Positions 34,871 through 47,220 of a DNA stretch of 64,000 bases are shown here, piece by piece (the stretch's first letter is position 1; each line of letters begins with the position of its first letter). Both the position numbers and the translations under genes were made by a program. The stretch lies in assembly GCF_027942865.1 (NCBI RefSeq), contig NC_134525.1, positions 33,471,714-33,535,713 of the forward strand, read 5' to 3'. Under the pieces are notes generated by a model. The model was not told where the DNA came from. It made no database searches and was given only the letters and a program-made list of their open reading frames with translations. The stretch comes from Odontesthes bonariensis (Eukaryota; Chordata; Actinopteri; Atheriniformes; Atherinopsidae).

Positions 34871-35415
34871 CAGGACTTTGCTCATCGAGACTTTGCCCCT
34901 TCTCTGAAGAGCAGAGGATTGGCAATGTTATCTTCATACTGCTTTAAATGCCACAGGTGTCACTTGCAACAACTCAAAGGTGAACCCTTCCTTACCTTAA
35001 TGGTAGGCAGTAAAGCCCCACTCATCCCCACCTTTGACCCTCAACAGGATTAACTGGATATGAAAACTACATGCTTGTATGTCACAGGAACAAATTAAGT
35101 CTATCAGCAAACCCTACCAGACACTGTTTGCAAAGTTGGAAAAGTCAACCAATGTGTTGCTCTTTTACTACCTTTTGAAGCCAATTGGTTTGGGGCCATA
35201 CCGCTGGTGCTGTGACCAAGTCCTGAAAACCATAGCCAACAGCATCTACAGTAGAATTTCACAATGCAACCACATCAGGCCCACTGCATACATAGGTTTT
35301 AAAGTCATCTCTATATCGTCAGTCTATGATGTAGACCTGGAGGAGTTTTTAGTGCATTCGTCTGTACGAAGTTGAGTTCGGGTTTGTGGCCAATCTTCTT
35401 ACTTCTTGTTGTCTT

Positions 35416-35487
35416 GCGATGGTGGTATAGTGGTGAGCATAGCTGCCTTCCAAGCAGTTGACCTGGGTTCGATTCCCAGCCATCGCA
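35416..35487 (+). tRNA. tRNA-Gly(UCC), unit 58, perfect
   Basis: Reference body in a distinct flank, GAGGGCTATGCTC, with T4 at +21. Copy at 47149. Confidence 0.97.
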
Positions 35488-35507
35488 GAGGGCTATGCTC
35501 ATTGAGC

Positions 35508-35511
35508 TTTT
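35508..35511 (+). terminator. Pol III T4 terminator (prototype, +21 type)
   Basis: In the lineage whose flank reads GGGCTATGCTC, the TTT near the tRNA is lost but GAGCTTTTCCCCC gives a T4 at +21. The same arrangement follows units 59, 77, 78, 85, 94 and 97. Units 56, 64, 67 and 71 reach a T4 at the same offset by a different change, GAGATTTTGCC. Confidence 0.7.
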
Positions 35512-36032
35512 CCCCCTTCTCTGTCGATCAGAGGATTGGCAATGTAATCTTCATACTGCTTTAAATGCCACAGGTGTCACTTGCAACAATTCAAAGGTGA
35601 ACCCTTCCTTACCTTAATGGTAGGCAGTAAAGCCCCACTCATCCCCACCTTTGACCCTCAACAGGATTAACTGGATATGAAAACTACATGCTTGTATGTC
35701 ACAGGAACAAATTAAGTCTATCAGCAAACCCTACCAGACACTGTTTGCAAAGTTGGAAAAGTCAACCAATGTGTTGCTCTTTTACTACCTTTTGAAGCCA
35801 ATTGGTTTGGGGCCATACCGCTGGTGCTGTGACCAAGTCCTGAAAACCATAGCCAACAGCATCTACAGTAGAATTTCACAATGCAACCACATCAGGCCCA
35901 CTGCATACATAGGTTTTAAAGTCATCTCTATATCGTCAGTCTATGATGTAGACCTGGAGGAGTTTTTAGTGCATTCGTCTGTACGAAGTTGAGTTCGGGT
36001 TTGTGGCCAATCTTCTTACTTCTTGTTGTCTT

Positions 36033-36104
36033 GCGATGGTGGTATAGTGGTGAGCATAGCTGCCTTCCAAGCAGTTGACCTGGGTTCGATTCCCAGCCAT
36101 CGCA
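36033..36104 (+). tRNA. tRNA-Gly(UCC), unit 59, perfect
   Basis: Tandem repeat of unit 58 with the same flank; T4 at +21. Copy at 47766. Confidence 0.97.
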
Positions 36105-36649
36105 GAGGGCTATGCTCATTGAGCTTTTCCCCCTTCTCTGTCGATCAGAGGATTGGCAATGTTATCTTCATACTGCTTTAAATGCCACAGGTGTCACTTG
36201 CAACAACTCAAAGGTGAACCCTTCCTTACCTTAATGCTAGGCAGTAAAGCCCCACTCATCCCCACCTTTGACCCTCAACAGGATTAACTGGATATGAAAA
36301 CTACATGCTTTTATGTCACTGGAATAAAATAAATCTATCAGCAAACCCTACCAGACACTGTTTGCAAAGTTGGACAAGTCAACAAATGTGTTGCTCTTTT
36401 ACTACCTTTTGAAGCCAATTGGTTTGGGGCCATACCGCTGGTGCTGTGACCAAGTCCTGAAAACCATGGCCAACAGCATCTACAGTAGAATGTCACAATG
36501 CAACCACATCAGGCCAACTGCGTACATAGGTTTTAAAGTCATTTCTATATCGTCAGTCTATGATGTAGACCTGGAGGATTTTTTAGCGCATTCGTCTGTA
36601 CGAAGTTGAGTTCGGGTTTGTGGCCAATCTTCTTACCTCTTGTTGTCTT

Positions 36650-36721
36650 GCGATGGTGGTATAGTGGTGAGCATAGCTGCCTTCCAAGCAGTTGACCTGG
36701 GTTCGATTCCCAGCCTTCGCA
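36650..36721 (+). tRNA. tRNA-Gly(UCC), unit 60, A68T
   Basis: U5/U68 mismatch only; T4 at +6. Confidence 0.92.
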
Positions 36722-37268
36722 AAGGGTTTTGCTCATTGAGACTTTGCCCCTTCTCTGAAGAGCAGAGGATTGGCAGTGTTTTCTTCATACTGCTTTAAAT
36801 GCCACATGTGTCACTGGCAACAACTCAAAGGTAAACCCTTCCTTACTTCCAATTGTAGGCAGTGTAGCCCCACTCATCCCCTACCTTTGACCCTCAACAG
36901 GATTAACTGGATATGAAAACTACGTGCTTTTATGTCACAGGAATAAAATAAGTCTATCAGCAAACCCTACCAGACACTGTTTGCAAAGTTGGAAAAGTCA
37001 ACCAATGTGTTGCTCTTTTACTACCTTTTGAAGCCAATTGGTTTGGGGCCATACCGCTGGTGCTGTGACCAAGTCCTGAAAACCATAGCCAACAGCATCT
37101 ACAGTAGAATGTCACAATGCAACCACATCAGGCCAACTGCGTACATAGGTTTTAAAGTCATTTCTATATCGTCAGTCTATGATGTAGACCTGGAGGATTT
37201 TTTAGCGCATTCGTCTGTACGAAGTTGAGTTCGGGTTTGTGGCCAATCTTCTTACCTCTTGTTGTCTT

Positions 37269-37340
37269 GCGATGGTGGTATAGTGGTAAGCATAGCTGCC
37301 TTCCAAGCAGTTGACCTGGTTTTGATTCCCAGCCATCGCA
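37269..37340 (+). pseudogene. tRNA-Gly(UCC) degenerate copy, unit 61 (C56T class)
   Basis: G20A, G53T, C56T: the B box reads GTTTTGATTCC and both key T-loop contacts are lost. No T4 until about +294. Same class at 39739, 41591 and 44679. Confidence 0.82.
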
Positions 37341-37886
37341 GAGGACTTTGCTCATTGAGACTTTGCCCCTTCTCTGAAGAGCAGAGGATTGGCAGTGTTA
37401 TCTTCATACTGCTTTAAATGCCACATGTGTCACTGGCAACAACTCAAAGGTAAACCCTTCCTTACTTCCAATGGTAGGCAGTATAGCCCCACTCACCCCC
37501 ACCTTTGACCCTCAACAGGATTAACTGGATATGAAAACTACATGCTTGTATGTCACAGGAACAAATTAAGTCTATCAGCAAACCCTACCAGACACTGTTT
37601 GCAAAGTTGTAAGAGTCAACCAATGTGTTGCTCTTTTACTACCTTTTGAAGCCAATTGGTTTGGGGCCATACCGCTGGTGCTGTGACCAAGTCCTGAAAA
37701 CCATGGCCAACAGCATCTACAGTAGAATGTCACAATGCAACCACATCAGGCCAACTGCGTACATAGGTTTTAAAGTCATTTCTATATCGTCAGTCTATGA
37801 TGTAGACCTGGAGGATTTTTTAGCGCATTCGTCTGTACGAAGTTGAGTTCGGGTTTGTGGCCAATCTTCTTACCTCTTGTTGTCTT

Positions 37887-37958
37887 GCGATGGTGGTATA
37901 GTGGTGAGCATAGCTGCCTTCCAAGCAGTTGACCTGGGTTCGATTCCCAGCCATCGCA
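37887..37958 (+). tRNA. tRNA-Gly(UCC), unit 62, perfect
   Basis: Reference sequence, T4 at +6. Last perfect +6 copy in the window. Confidence 0.97.
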
Positions 37959-38504
37959 AAGGGTTTTGCTCATTGAGACTTTGCCCCTTCTCTGAAGAGC
38001 AGAGGATTGGCAGTGTTTTCTTCATACTGCTTTAAATGCCACATGTGTCACTGGCAACAACTCAAAGGTGAACCCTTCCTTACTTCCAATGGTAGGCAGT
38101 ATAGCCCCACTCACCCCCACCTTTGACCCTCAACAGGATTAACTGGATATGGACAATACATGCTTGTATGTCACAGGAACAAATTAAGTCTATCAGCAAA
38201 CCCTACCAGACACTGTTTGCAAAGTTGTAAGAGTCAACCAATGTGTTGCTTTTTTACTACCTTTTGAAGCCAATTGGTTTGGGGCCATACCGCTGGTGCT
38301 GTGACCAAGTCCTGAAAACCATAGCCAACAGCATCTACAGTAGAATTTCACAATGCAACCACATCAGGCCCACTGCATACATAGGTTTTAAAGTCATCTC
38401 TATATCGTCAGTCTATGATGTAGACCTGGAGGAGTTTTTAGCGCATTCGTCTGTACGAAGTTGAGTTCGGGTTTGTGGCCAATCTTCTTACTTCTTGTTG
38501 TCTT

Positions 38505-38576
38505 GCGATGGTGGTATAGTGGTGAGCATAGCTGCCTTCCAAGCAGTTGACCTGGGTTCAATTCCCAGCCATCGCA
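38505..38576 (+). tRNA. tRNA-Gly(UCC), unit 63, G57A
   Basis: Only G57A, a purine swap allowed by the B box consensus GGTTCRANNCC; all stems paired. Expected functional body. First T4 at +58. Confidence 0.94.
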
Positions 38577-39122
38577 GAGGACTTTGCTCATCGAAACTTT
38601 GCCCCTTCTCTGAAGAGCAGAGGATTGGCAGTGTTTTCTTCATACTGCTTTAAATGCCACATGTGTCACTGGCAACAACTCAAAGGTGAACCCTTCCTTA
38701 CTTCCAATGGTAGGCAGTATAGCCCCACTCACCCCCACCTTTGACCCTCAACAGGATTAACTGGATATGAAAACTACATGCTTTTATGTCACAGGAATAA
38801 AATAAGTCTATCAGCAAACCCTACCAGACACTGTTTGCAAAGTTGGACAAGTCAACAAATGTGTTGCTCTTTTACTACCTTTTGAAGCCAATTGGTTTGG
38901 GGCCATACCGCTGGTGCTGTGACCAAGTCCTGAAAACCATGGCCAACAGCACCTACAGTAGAATGTCACAATGCAACCACATCAGGCCAACTGCGTACAT
39001 AGGTTTTAAAGTCATTTCTATATCGTCAGTCTATGATGTAGACCTGGAGGATTTTTTAGCGCGTTCGTCTGTACGAAGTTGAGTTCGGGTTTGTGGCCAA
39101 TCTTCTTACCTCTTGTTATCTT

Positions 39123-39194
39123 GCGATGGTGGTATAGTGGTGAGCATAGCTGCCTTCCAAGCAGTTGACCTGGGTTCGATTCCCAGCCATCGCA
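39123..39194 (+). tRNA. tRNA-Gly(UCC), unit 64, perfect
   Basis: Reference body; T4 at +21 through GAGATTTTGCC. Confidence 0.97.
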
Positions 39195-39738
39195 GAGGAC
39201 TTTGCTCATCGAGATTTTGCCCCTTCTCTGAAGAGCAGAGGATTGGCAGTGTTTTCGTCATACTGCTTTAAATGCCACATGTGTCACTGGCAACAACTCA
39301 AAGGTGAACCCTTCCTTACTTCCAATGGTAGGCAGTATAGCCCCACTCACCCCTACCTTTGACCCTCAACAGGATTAACTGGATATGAAAACGACATGCT
39401 TTTATGTCACAGGAATAAAATTAGTCTATCCGCAAACCCTACCAGACACTGTTTGCAAAGTTGGAAAAGTCAACCAATGTGTTGCTCTTTTACTACCTTT
39501 TGAAGCCAATTGGTTTGGGGCCATACAAGGTGCTGTGACCAAGTCCTGAAAACCATAGCCAACAGCATCTACAGTAGAATGTCACAATGCAACCACATCA
39601 GGCCAACAACGTACATAGGTTTTAAAGTCATTTCTATATCGTCAGTCTATGATGTAGACCTGGAGGATTTTTTAGCGCATTCGTCTGTACGAAGTTGAGT
39701 TCGGGTTTGTGGCCAATCTTCTTACCTCTTGTTGTCTT

Positions 39739-39810
39739 GCGATGGTGGTATAGTGGTAAGCATAGCTGCCTTCCAAGCAGTTGACCTGGTTTTGATTCCC
39801 AGCCATCGCA
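39739..39810 (+). pseudogene. tRNA-Gly(UCC) degenerate copy, unit 65 (C56T class)
   Basis: G20A, G53T, C56T. Shares the private GAGAACTTTGC flank with unit 68. Confidence 0.82.
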
Positions 39811-40356
39811 GAGAACTTTGCTCATTGAGACTTTGCCCCTTCTCTGAAGAGCAGAGGATTGGCAGTGTTATCTTCATACTGCTTTAAATGCCACATGTGT
39901 CACTGGCAACAACTCAAAGGTAAACCCTTCCTTACTTCCAATGGTAGGCAGTATAGCCCCACTCACCCCCACCTTTGACCCTCAACAGGATTAACTGGAT
40001 ATGAAAACTACATGCTTGTATGTCACAGGAACAAATTAAGTCTATCAGCAAACCCTACCAGACACTGTTTGCAAAGTTGTAAGAGTCAACCAATGTGTTG
40101 CTCTTTTACTACCTTTTGAAGCCAATTGGTTTGGGGCCATACCGCTGGTGCTGTGACCAAGTCCTGAAAACCATAGCCAACAGCATCTACAGTAGAATTT
40201 CACAATGCAACCACATCAGGCCCACTGCATACATAGGTTTTAAAGTCATCTCTATATCGTCAGTCTATGATGTAGACCTGGAGAATTTTTTAGTGCATTC
40301 GTCTGTACGAAGTTGAGTTCGGGTTTGTGGCCAATTTTCTTACTTCTTGTTGTCTT

Positions 40357-40428
40357 GCGATGGTGGTATAGTGGTGAGCATAGCTGCCTTCCAAGCAGTT
40401 GACCTGGGTTCAATTCCCAGCCATCGCA
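40357..40428 (+). tRNA. tRNA-Gly(UCC), unit 66, G57A
   Basis: Tolerated G57A only. Upstream spacer has the CCAATTTTCTTAC variant of units 55 and 69, so the unit looks recombinant with unit 63. T4 at +58. Confidence 0.94.
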
Positions 40429-40974
40429 GAGGACTTTGCTCATCGAAACTTTGCCCCTTCTCTGAAGAGCAGAGGATTGGCAGTGTTTTCTTCATACTGC
40501 TTTAAATGCCACATGTGTCACTGGCAACAACTCAAAGGTGAACCCTTCCTTACTTCCAATGGTAGGCAGTATAGCCCCACTCACCCCCACCTTTGACCCT
40601 CAACAGGATTAACTGGATATGAAAACTACATGCTTTTATGTCACAGGAATAAAATAAGTCTATCAGCAAACCCTACCAGACACTGTTTGCAAAGTTGGAC
40701 AAGTCAACAAATGTGTTGCTCTTTTACTACCTTTTGAAGCCAATTGGTTTGGGGCCATACCGCTGGTGCTGTGACCAAGTCCTGAAAACCATGGCCAACA
40801 GCACCTACAGTAGAATGTCACAATGCAACCACATCAGGCCAACTGCGTACATAGGTTTTAAAGTCATTTCTATATCGTCAGTCTATGATGTAGACCTGGA
40901 GGATTTTTTAGCGCGTTCGTCTGTACGAAGTTGAGTTCGGGTTTGTGGCCAATCTTCTTACCTCTTGTTATCTT

Positions 40975-41046
40975 GCGATGGTGGTATAGTGGTGAGCATA
41001 GCTGCCTTCCAAGCAGTTGACCTGGGTTCGATTCCCAGCCATCGCA
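40975..41046 (+). tRNA. tRNA-Gly(UCC), unit 67, perfect
   Basis: Reference body; T4 at +21. Repeat of unit 64 at 1,852 bp. Confidence 0.97.
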
Positions 41047-41590
41047 GAGGACTTTGCTCATCGAGATTTTGCCCCTTCTCTGAAGAGCAGAGGATTGGCA
41101 GTGTTTTCGTCATACTGCTTTAAATGCCACATGTGTCACTGGCAACAACTCAAAGGTGAACCCTTCCTTACTTCCAATGGTAGGCAGTATAGCCCCACTC
41201 ACCCCTACCTTTGACCCTCAACAGGATTAACTGGATATGAAAACTACATGCTTTTATGTCACAGGAATAAAATTAGTCTATCCGCAAACCCTACCAGACA
41301 CTGTTTGCAAAGTTGGAAAAGTCAACCAATGTGTTGCTCTTTTACTACCTTTTGAAGCCAATTGGTTTGGGGCCATACAAGGTGCTGTGACCAAGTCCTG
41401 AAAACCATAGCCAACAGCATCTACAGTAGAATGTCACAATGCAACCACATCAGGCCAACAACGTACATAGGTTTTAAAGTCATTTCTATATCGTCAGTCT
41501 ATGATGTAGACCTGGAGGATTTTTTAGCGCATTCGTCTGTACGAAGTTGAGTTCGGGTTTGTGGCCAATCTTCTTACCTCTTGTTGTCTT

Positions 41591-41662
41591 GCGATGGTGG
41601 TATAGTGGTAAGCATAGCTGCCTTCCAAGCAGTTGACCTGGTTTTGATTCCCAGCCATCGCA
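41591..41662 (+). pseudogene. tRNA-Gly(UCC) degenerate copy, unit 68 (C56T class)
   Basis: G20A, G53T, C56T. Repeat of unit 65. Confidence 0.82.
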
Positions 41663-42208
41663 GAGAACTTTGCTCATTGAGACTTTGCCCCTTCTCTGAA
41701 GAGCAGAGGATTGGCAGTGTTATCTTCATACTGCTTTAAATGCCACATGTGTCACTGGCAACAACTCAAAGGTAAACCCTTCCTTACTTCCAATGGTAGG
41801 CAGTATAGCCCCACTCACCCCCACCTTTGACCCTCAACAGGATTAACTGGATATGAAAACTACATGCTTGTATGTCACAGGAACAAATTAAGTCTATCAG
41901 CAAACCCTACCAGACACTGTTTGCAAAGTTGTAAGAGTCAACCAATGTGTTGCTCTTTTACTACCTTTTGAAGCCAATTGGTTTGGGGCCATACCGCTGG
42001 TGCTGTGACCAAGTCCTGAAAACCATAGCCAACAGCATCTACAGTAGAATTTCACAATGCAACCACATCAGGCCCACTGCATACATAGGTTTTAAAGTCA
42101 TCTCTATATCGTCAGTCTATGATGTAGACCTGGAGAATTTTTTAGTGCATTCGTCTGTACGAAGTTGAGTTCGGGTTTGTGGCCAATTTTCTTACTTCTT
42201 GTTGTCTT

Positions 42209-42280
42209 GCGATGGTGGTATAGTGGTGAGCATAGCTGCCTTCCAAGCAGGTGACCTGGTTTCAATTCCCAGCCATCGCA
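42209..42280 (+). tRNA. tRNA-Gly(UCC), unit 69, T43G+G53T+G57A
   Basis: As unit 55 plus a private T43G, which turns the G27:U43 wobble into a G/G clash at the top of the anticodon stem. T4 at +6. Confidence 0.85.
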
Positions 42281-42825
42281 AAGGGTTTTGTTCATTAAGA
42301 CTTTGCCCCTTCTCTGAAGAGCAGAGGATTGGCAGTGTTATCTTCATACTGCTTTAAATGCCACAGGTGTCACTTGCAACAACTCAAAGGTGAACCCTTC
42401 CTTATCTTAATGGTAGGCAGTAAAGCCCCACTCATCCCCACCTTTGACCCTCAACAGGATTAACTGGATATGAAAACTACATGCTTTTATGTCACAGGAA
42501 TAAAATAAGTCTATCAGCAAACCCTACCAGACACTGTTTGCAAAGTTGGACAAGTCAACAAATGTGTTGCTCTTTTACTACCTTTTGAAGCCAATTGGTT
42601 TGGGGCCATACCGCTGGTGCTGTGACCAAGTCCTGAAAACCATAGCCAACAGCATCTACAGTAGAATTTCACAATGCAACCACATCAGGCCCACTGCATA
42701 CATAGGTTTTAAAGTCATCTCTATATCGTCAGTCTATGATGTAGACCTGGAGGAGTTTTTAGCGCATTCGTCTGTACGAAGTTGAGTTCGGGTTTGTCGC
42801 CAATCTTCTTACTTCTTGTTGTCTT

Positions 42826-42897
42826 GCGATGGTGGTATAGTGGTGAGCATAGCTGCCTTCCAAGCAGTTGACCTGGGTTCAATTCCCAGCCATCGCA
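42826..42897 (+). tRNA. tRNA-Gly(UCC), unit 70, G57A
   Basis: Tolerated G57A only. Upstream motif reads CGCCAAT, shared only with unit 75. T4 at +58. Confidence 0.94.
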
Positions 42898-43443
42898 GAG
42901 GACTTTGCTCATCGAAACTTTGCCCCTTCTCTGAAGAGCAGAGGATTGGCAGTGTTTTCTTCATACTGCTTTAAATGCCACATGTGTCACTGGCAACAAC
43001 TCAAAGGTGAACCCTTCCTTACTTCCAATGGTAGGCAGTATAGCCCCACTCACCCCCACCTTTGACCCTCAACAGGATTAACTGGATATGAAAACTACAT
43101 GCTTTTATGTCACAGGAATAAAATAAGTCTATCAGCAAACCCTACCAGACACTGTTTGCAAAGTTGGACAAGTCAACAAATGTGTTGCTCTTTTACTACC
43201 TTTTGAAGCCAATTGGTTTGGGGCCATACCGCTGGTGCTGTGACCAAGTCCTGAAAACCATGGCCAACAGCACCTACAGTAGAATGTCACAATGCAACCA
43301 CATCAGGCCAACTGCGTACATAGGTTTTAAAGTCATTTCTATATCGTCAGTCTATGATGTAGACCTGGAGGATTTTTTAGCGCGTTCGTCTGTACGAAGT
43401 TGAGTTCGGGTTTGTGGCCAATCTTCTTACCTCTTGTTATCTT

Positions 43444-43515
43444 GCGATGGTGGTATAGTGGTGAGCATAGCTGCCTTCCAAGCAGTTGACCTGGGTTCGA
43501 TTCCCAGCCATCGCA
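43444..43515 (+). tRNA. tRNA-Gly(UCC), unit 71, perfect
   Basis: Reference body; flank CTTTGGTCATCGAGATTTTGCC with T4 at +21. Confidence 0.97.
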
Positions 43516-44059
43516 GAGGACTTTGGTCATCGAGATTTTGCCCCTTCTCTGAAGAGCAGAGGATTGGCAGTGTTTTCGTCATACTGCTTTAAATGCCACA
43601 TGTGTCACTGGCAACAACTCAAAGGTGAACCCTTCCTTACTTCCAATGGTAGGCAGTATAGCCCCACTCACCCCTACCTTTGACCCTCAACAGGATTAAC
43701 TGGATATGAAAACTACATGCTTTTATGTCACAGGAATAAAATTTGTCTATCCGCAAACCCTACCAGACACTGTTTGCAAAGTTGGAAAAGTCAACCAATG
43801 TGTTGCTCTTTTACTACCTTTTGAAGCCAATTGGTTTGGGGCCATACAAGGTGCTGTGACCAAGTCCTGAAAACCATAGCCAACAGCATCTACAGTAGAA
43901 TGTCACAATGCAACCACATCAGGCCAACAACGTACTTAGGTTTTAAAGTCATTTCTATATCGTCAGTCTATGATGTAGACCTGGAGGATTTTTTAGTGCA
44001 TTCGTCTGTACGAAGTTGAGTTCGGGTTTGTGGCCAATCTTCTTACTTCTTGTTGTCTT

Positions 44060-44131
44060 GCGATGGTGGTATAGTGGTGAGCATAGCTGCCTTCCAAGCA
44101 GTTCACCTGGTTTCGATTCCCAGCCATCGCA
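44060..44131 (+). tRNA. tRNA-Gly(UCC), unit 72, G45C+G53T
   Basis: Body as unit 57, but the following spacer belongs to the A68T-type lineage (GTAGGCAGTGTAGCC), with T4 at +58. Confidence 0.85.
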
Positions 44132-44678
44132 CAGGACTTTGCTCATCGAGACTTTGCCCCTTCTCTGAAGAGCAGAGGATTGGCAGTGTTTTCTTCATAC
44201 TCCTTTAAATGCCACATGTGTCACTGGCAACAACTCAAAGGTAAACCCTTCCTTACTTCCAATTGTAGGCAGTGTAGCCCCACTCATCCCCTACCTTTGA
44301 CCCTCAACAGGATTAACTGGATATGAAAACTACGTGCTTTTATGTCACAGGAATAAAATAAGTCTATCCGCAAACCCTACCAGACACTGTTTGCAAAGTT
44401 GGAAAAGTCAACCAATGTGTTGCTCTTTTACTACCTTTTGAAGCCAATTGGTTTGGGGCCATACCGCTGGTGCTGTGACCAAGTCCTGAAAACCATAGCC
44501 AACAGCATCTACAGTAGAATGTCACAATGCAACCACATCAGGCCAACTGCGTACATAGGTTTTAAAGTCATTTCTATATCGTCAGTCTATGATGTAGACC
44601 TGGAGGATTTTTTAGCGCATTCGTCTGTACGAAGTTGAGTTCGGGTTTGTGGCCAATCTTCTTACCTCTTGTTGTCTT

Positions 44679-44750
44679 GCGATGGTGGTATAGTGGTAAG
44701 CATAGCTGCCTTCCAAGCAGTTGACCTGGTTTTGATTCCCAGCCATCGCA
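44679..44750 (+). pseudogene. tRNA-Gly(UCC) degenerate copy, unit 73 (C56T class)
   Basis: G20A, G53T, C56T; flank GAGGACTTTGC as unit 61. Confidence 0.82.
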
Positions 44751-45296
44751 GAGGACTTTGCTCATTGAGACTTTGCCCCTTCTCTGAAGAGCAGAGGATT
44801 GGCAGTGTTATCTTCATACTGCTTTAAATGCCACATGTGTCACTGGCAACAACTCAAAGGTAAACCCTTCCTTACTTCCAATGGTAGGCAGTATAGCCCC
44901 ACTCACCCCCACCTTTGACCCTCAACAGGATTAACTGGATATGAAAACTACATGCTTGTATGTCACAGGAACAAATTAAGTCTATCAGCAAACCCTACCA
45001 GACACTGTTTGCAAAGTTGTAAGAGTCAACCAATGTGTTGCTCTTTTACTACCTTTTGAAGCCAATTGGTTTGGGGCCATACCGCTGGTGCTGTGACCAA
45101 GTCCTGAAAACCATAGCCAACAGCATCTACAGTAGAATTTCACAATGCAACCACATCAGGCCCACTGCATACATAGGTTTTAAAGTCATCTCTATATCGT
45201 CAGTCTATGATGTAGACCTGGAGAATTTTTTAGTGCATTCGTCTGTACGAAGTTGAGTTCGGGTTTGTGGCCAATCTTCTTACTTCTTGTTGTCTT

Positions 45297-45368
45297 GCGA
45301 TGGTGGTATAGTGGTGAGCATAGCTGCCTTCCAAGCAGTTGACCTGGTTTCAATTCCCAGCCATCGCA
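45297..45368 (+). tRNA. tRNA-Gly(UCC), unit 74, G53T+G57A
   Basis: As unit 55, T4 at +6. Confidence 0.88.
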
Positions 45369-45913
45369 AAGGGTTTTGTTCATTAAGACTTTGCCCCTTC
45401 TCTGAAGAGCAGAGGATTGGCAGTGTTATCTTCATACTGCTTTAAATGCCACAGGTGTCACTTGCAACAACTCAAAGGTGAACCCTTCCTTATCTTAATG
45501 GTAGGCAGTAAAGCCCCACTCATCCCCACCTTTGACCCTCAACAGGATTAACTGGATATGAAAACTACATGCTTTTATGTCACAGGAATAAAATAAGTCT
45601 ATCAGCAAACCCTACCAGACACTGTTTGCAAAGTTGGACAAGTCAAAAAATGTGTTGCTCTTTTACTACCTTTTGAAGCCAATTGGTTTGGGGCCATACC
45701 GCTGGTGCTGTGACCAAGTCCTGAAAACCATAGCCAACAGCATCTACAGTAGAATTTCACAATGCAACCACATCAGGCCCACTGCATACATAGGTTTTAA
45801 AGTCATCTCTATATCGTCAGTCTATGATGTAGACCTGGAGGAGTTTTTAGCGCATTCGTCTGTACGAAGTTGAGTTCGGGTTTGTCGCCAATCTTCTTAC
45901 TTCTTGTTGTCTT

Positions 45914-45985
45914 GCGATGGTGGTATAGTGGTGAGCATAGCTGCCTTCCAAGCAGTTGACCTGGGTTCAATTCCCAGCCATCGCA
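45914..45985 (+). tRNA. tRNA-Gly(UCC), unit 75, G57A
   Basis: Tolerated G57A only; CGCCAAT upstream. T4 at +58. Confidence 0.94.
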
Positions 45986-46531
45986 GAGGACTTTGCTCAT
46001 CGAAACTTTGCCCCTTCTCTGAAGAGCAGAGGATTGGCAGTGTTTTCTTCATACTGCTTTAAATGCCACATGTGTCACTGGCAACAACTCAAAGGTGAAC
46101 CCTTCCTTACTTCCAATGGTAGGCAGTATAGCCCCACTCACCCCCACCTTTGACCCTCAACAGGATTAACTGGATATGAAAACTACATGCTTTTATGTCA
46201 CAGGAATAAAATAAGTCTATCAGCAAACCCTACCAGACACTGTTTGCAAAGTTGGACAAGTCAACAAATGTGTTGCTCTTTTACTACCTTTTGAAGCCAA
46301 TTGGTTTGGGGCCATACCGCTGGTGCTGTGACCAAGTCCTGAAAACCATAGCCAACAGCATCTACAGTAGAATGTCACAATGCAACCACATCAGGCCAAC
46401 TGCGTACATAGGTTTTAAAGTCATTTCTATATCGTCAGTCTATGATGTAGACCTGGAGGATTTTTTAGCGCATTCGTCTGTACGAAGTTGAGTTCGGGTT
46501 TGTGGCCAATCTTCTTACTTCTTGTTGTCTT

Positions 46532-46603
46532 GCGATGTTGGTATAGTGGTGAGCATAGCTGCCTTCCAAGCAGTTCACCTGGTTTCGATTCCCAGCCATC
46601 GCA
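46532..46603 (+). tRNA. tRNA-Gly(UCC), unit 76, G7T+G45C+G53T
   Basis: Adds G7T to the unit 57 pattern, breaking the last acceptor pair G7-C66. No near T4. Confidence 0.82.
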
Positions 46604-47148
46604 CAGGACTTTGCTCATCGAGACTTTGCCCCTTCTCTGAAGAGCAGAGGATTGGCAATGTTATCTTCATACTGCTTTAAATGCCACAGGTGTCACTTGC
46701 AACAACTCAAAGGTGAACCCTTCCTTACCTTAATGGTAGGCAGTAAAGCCCCACTCATCCCCACCTTTGACCCTCAACAGGATTAACTGGATATGAAAAC
46801 TACATGCTTGTATGTCACAGGAACAAATTAAGTCTATCAGCAAACCCTACCAGACACTGTTTGCAAAGTTGGAAAAGTCAACCAATGTGTTGCTCTTTTA
46901 CTACCTTTTGAAGCCAATTGGTTTGGGGCCATACCGCTGGTGCTGTGACCAAGTCCTGAAAACCATAGCCAACAGCATCTACAGTAGAATTTCACAATGC
47001 AACCACATCAGGCCCACTGCATACATAGGTTTTAAAGTCATCTCTATATCGTCAGTCTATGATGTAGACCTGGAGGAGTTTTTAGTGCATTCGTCTGTAC
47101 GAAGTTGATTTCGGGTTTGTGGCCAATCTTCTTACTTCTTGTTGTCTT

Positions 47149-47220
47149 GCGATGGTGGTATAGTGGTGAGCATAGCTGCCTTCCAAGCAGTTGACCTGGG
47201 TTCGATTCCCAGCCATCGCA
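47149..47220 (+). tRNA. tRNA-Gly(UCC), unit 77, perfect
   Basis: Reference body in the GGGCTATGCTC flank; T4 at +21. Confidence 0.97.

Larger units (their letters stand above)
34700..36160 (+). repeat. Higher-order block (units 57-59), recurs at about 46433-47893
   Basis: A G45C+G53T unit followed by two GGGCTATGCTC-flank units repeats at an 11,733 bp offset. Unit 76 gained G7T afterwards. Edges are approximate. Confidence 0.75.
38480..40330 (+). repeat. Local three-unit duplication (units 63-65), recurs at about 40332-42182
   Basis: G57A, perfect (GAGATTTTGCC flank) and C56T-class tRNAs repeat at 1,852 bp. The private GAGAACTTTGC flank is present in both copies. Confidence 0.8.
41500..42980 (+). 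repeat. Higher-order block (units 68-70), recurs at about 44588-46068
   Basis: C56T-class, G53T+G57A with +6 terminator, and G57A units repeat at 3,088 bp, sharing the CGCCAAT variant. Edges are approximate. Confidence 0.72.
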
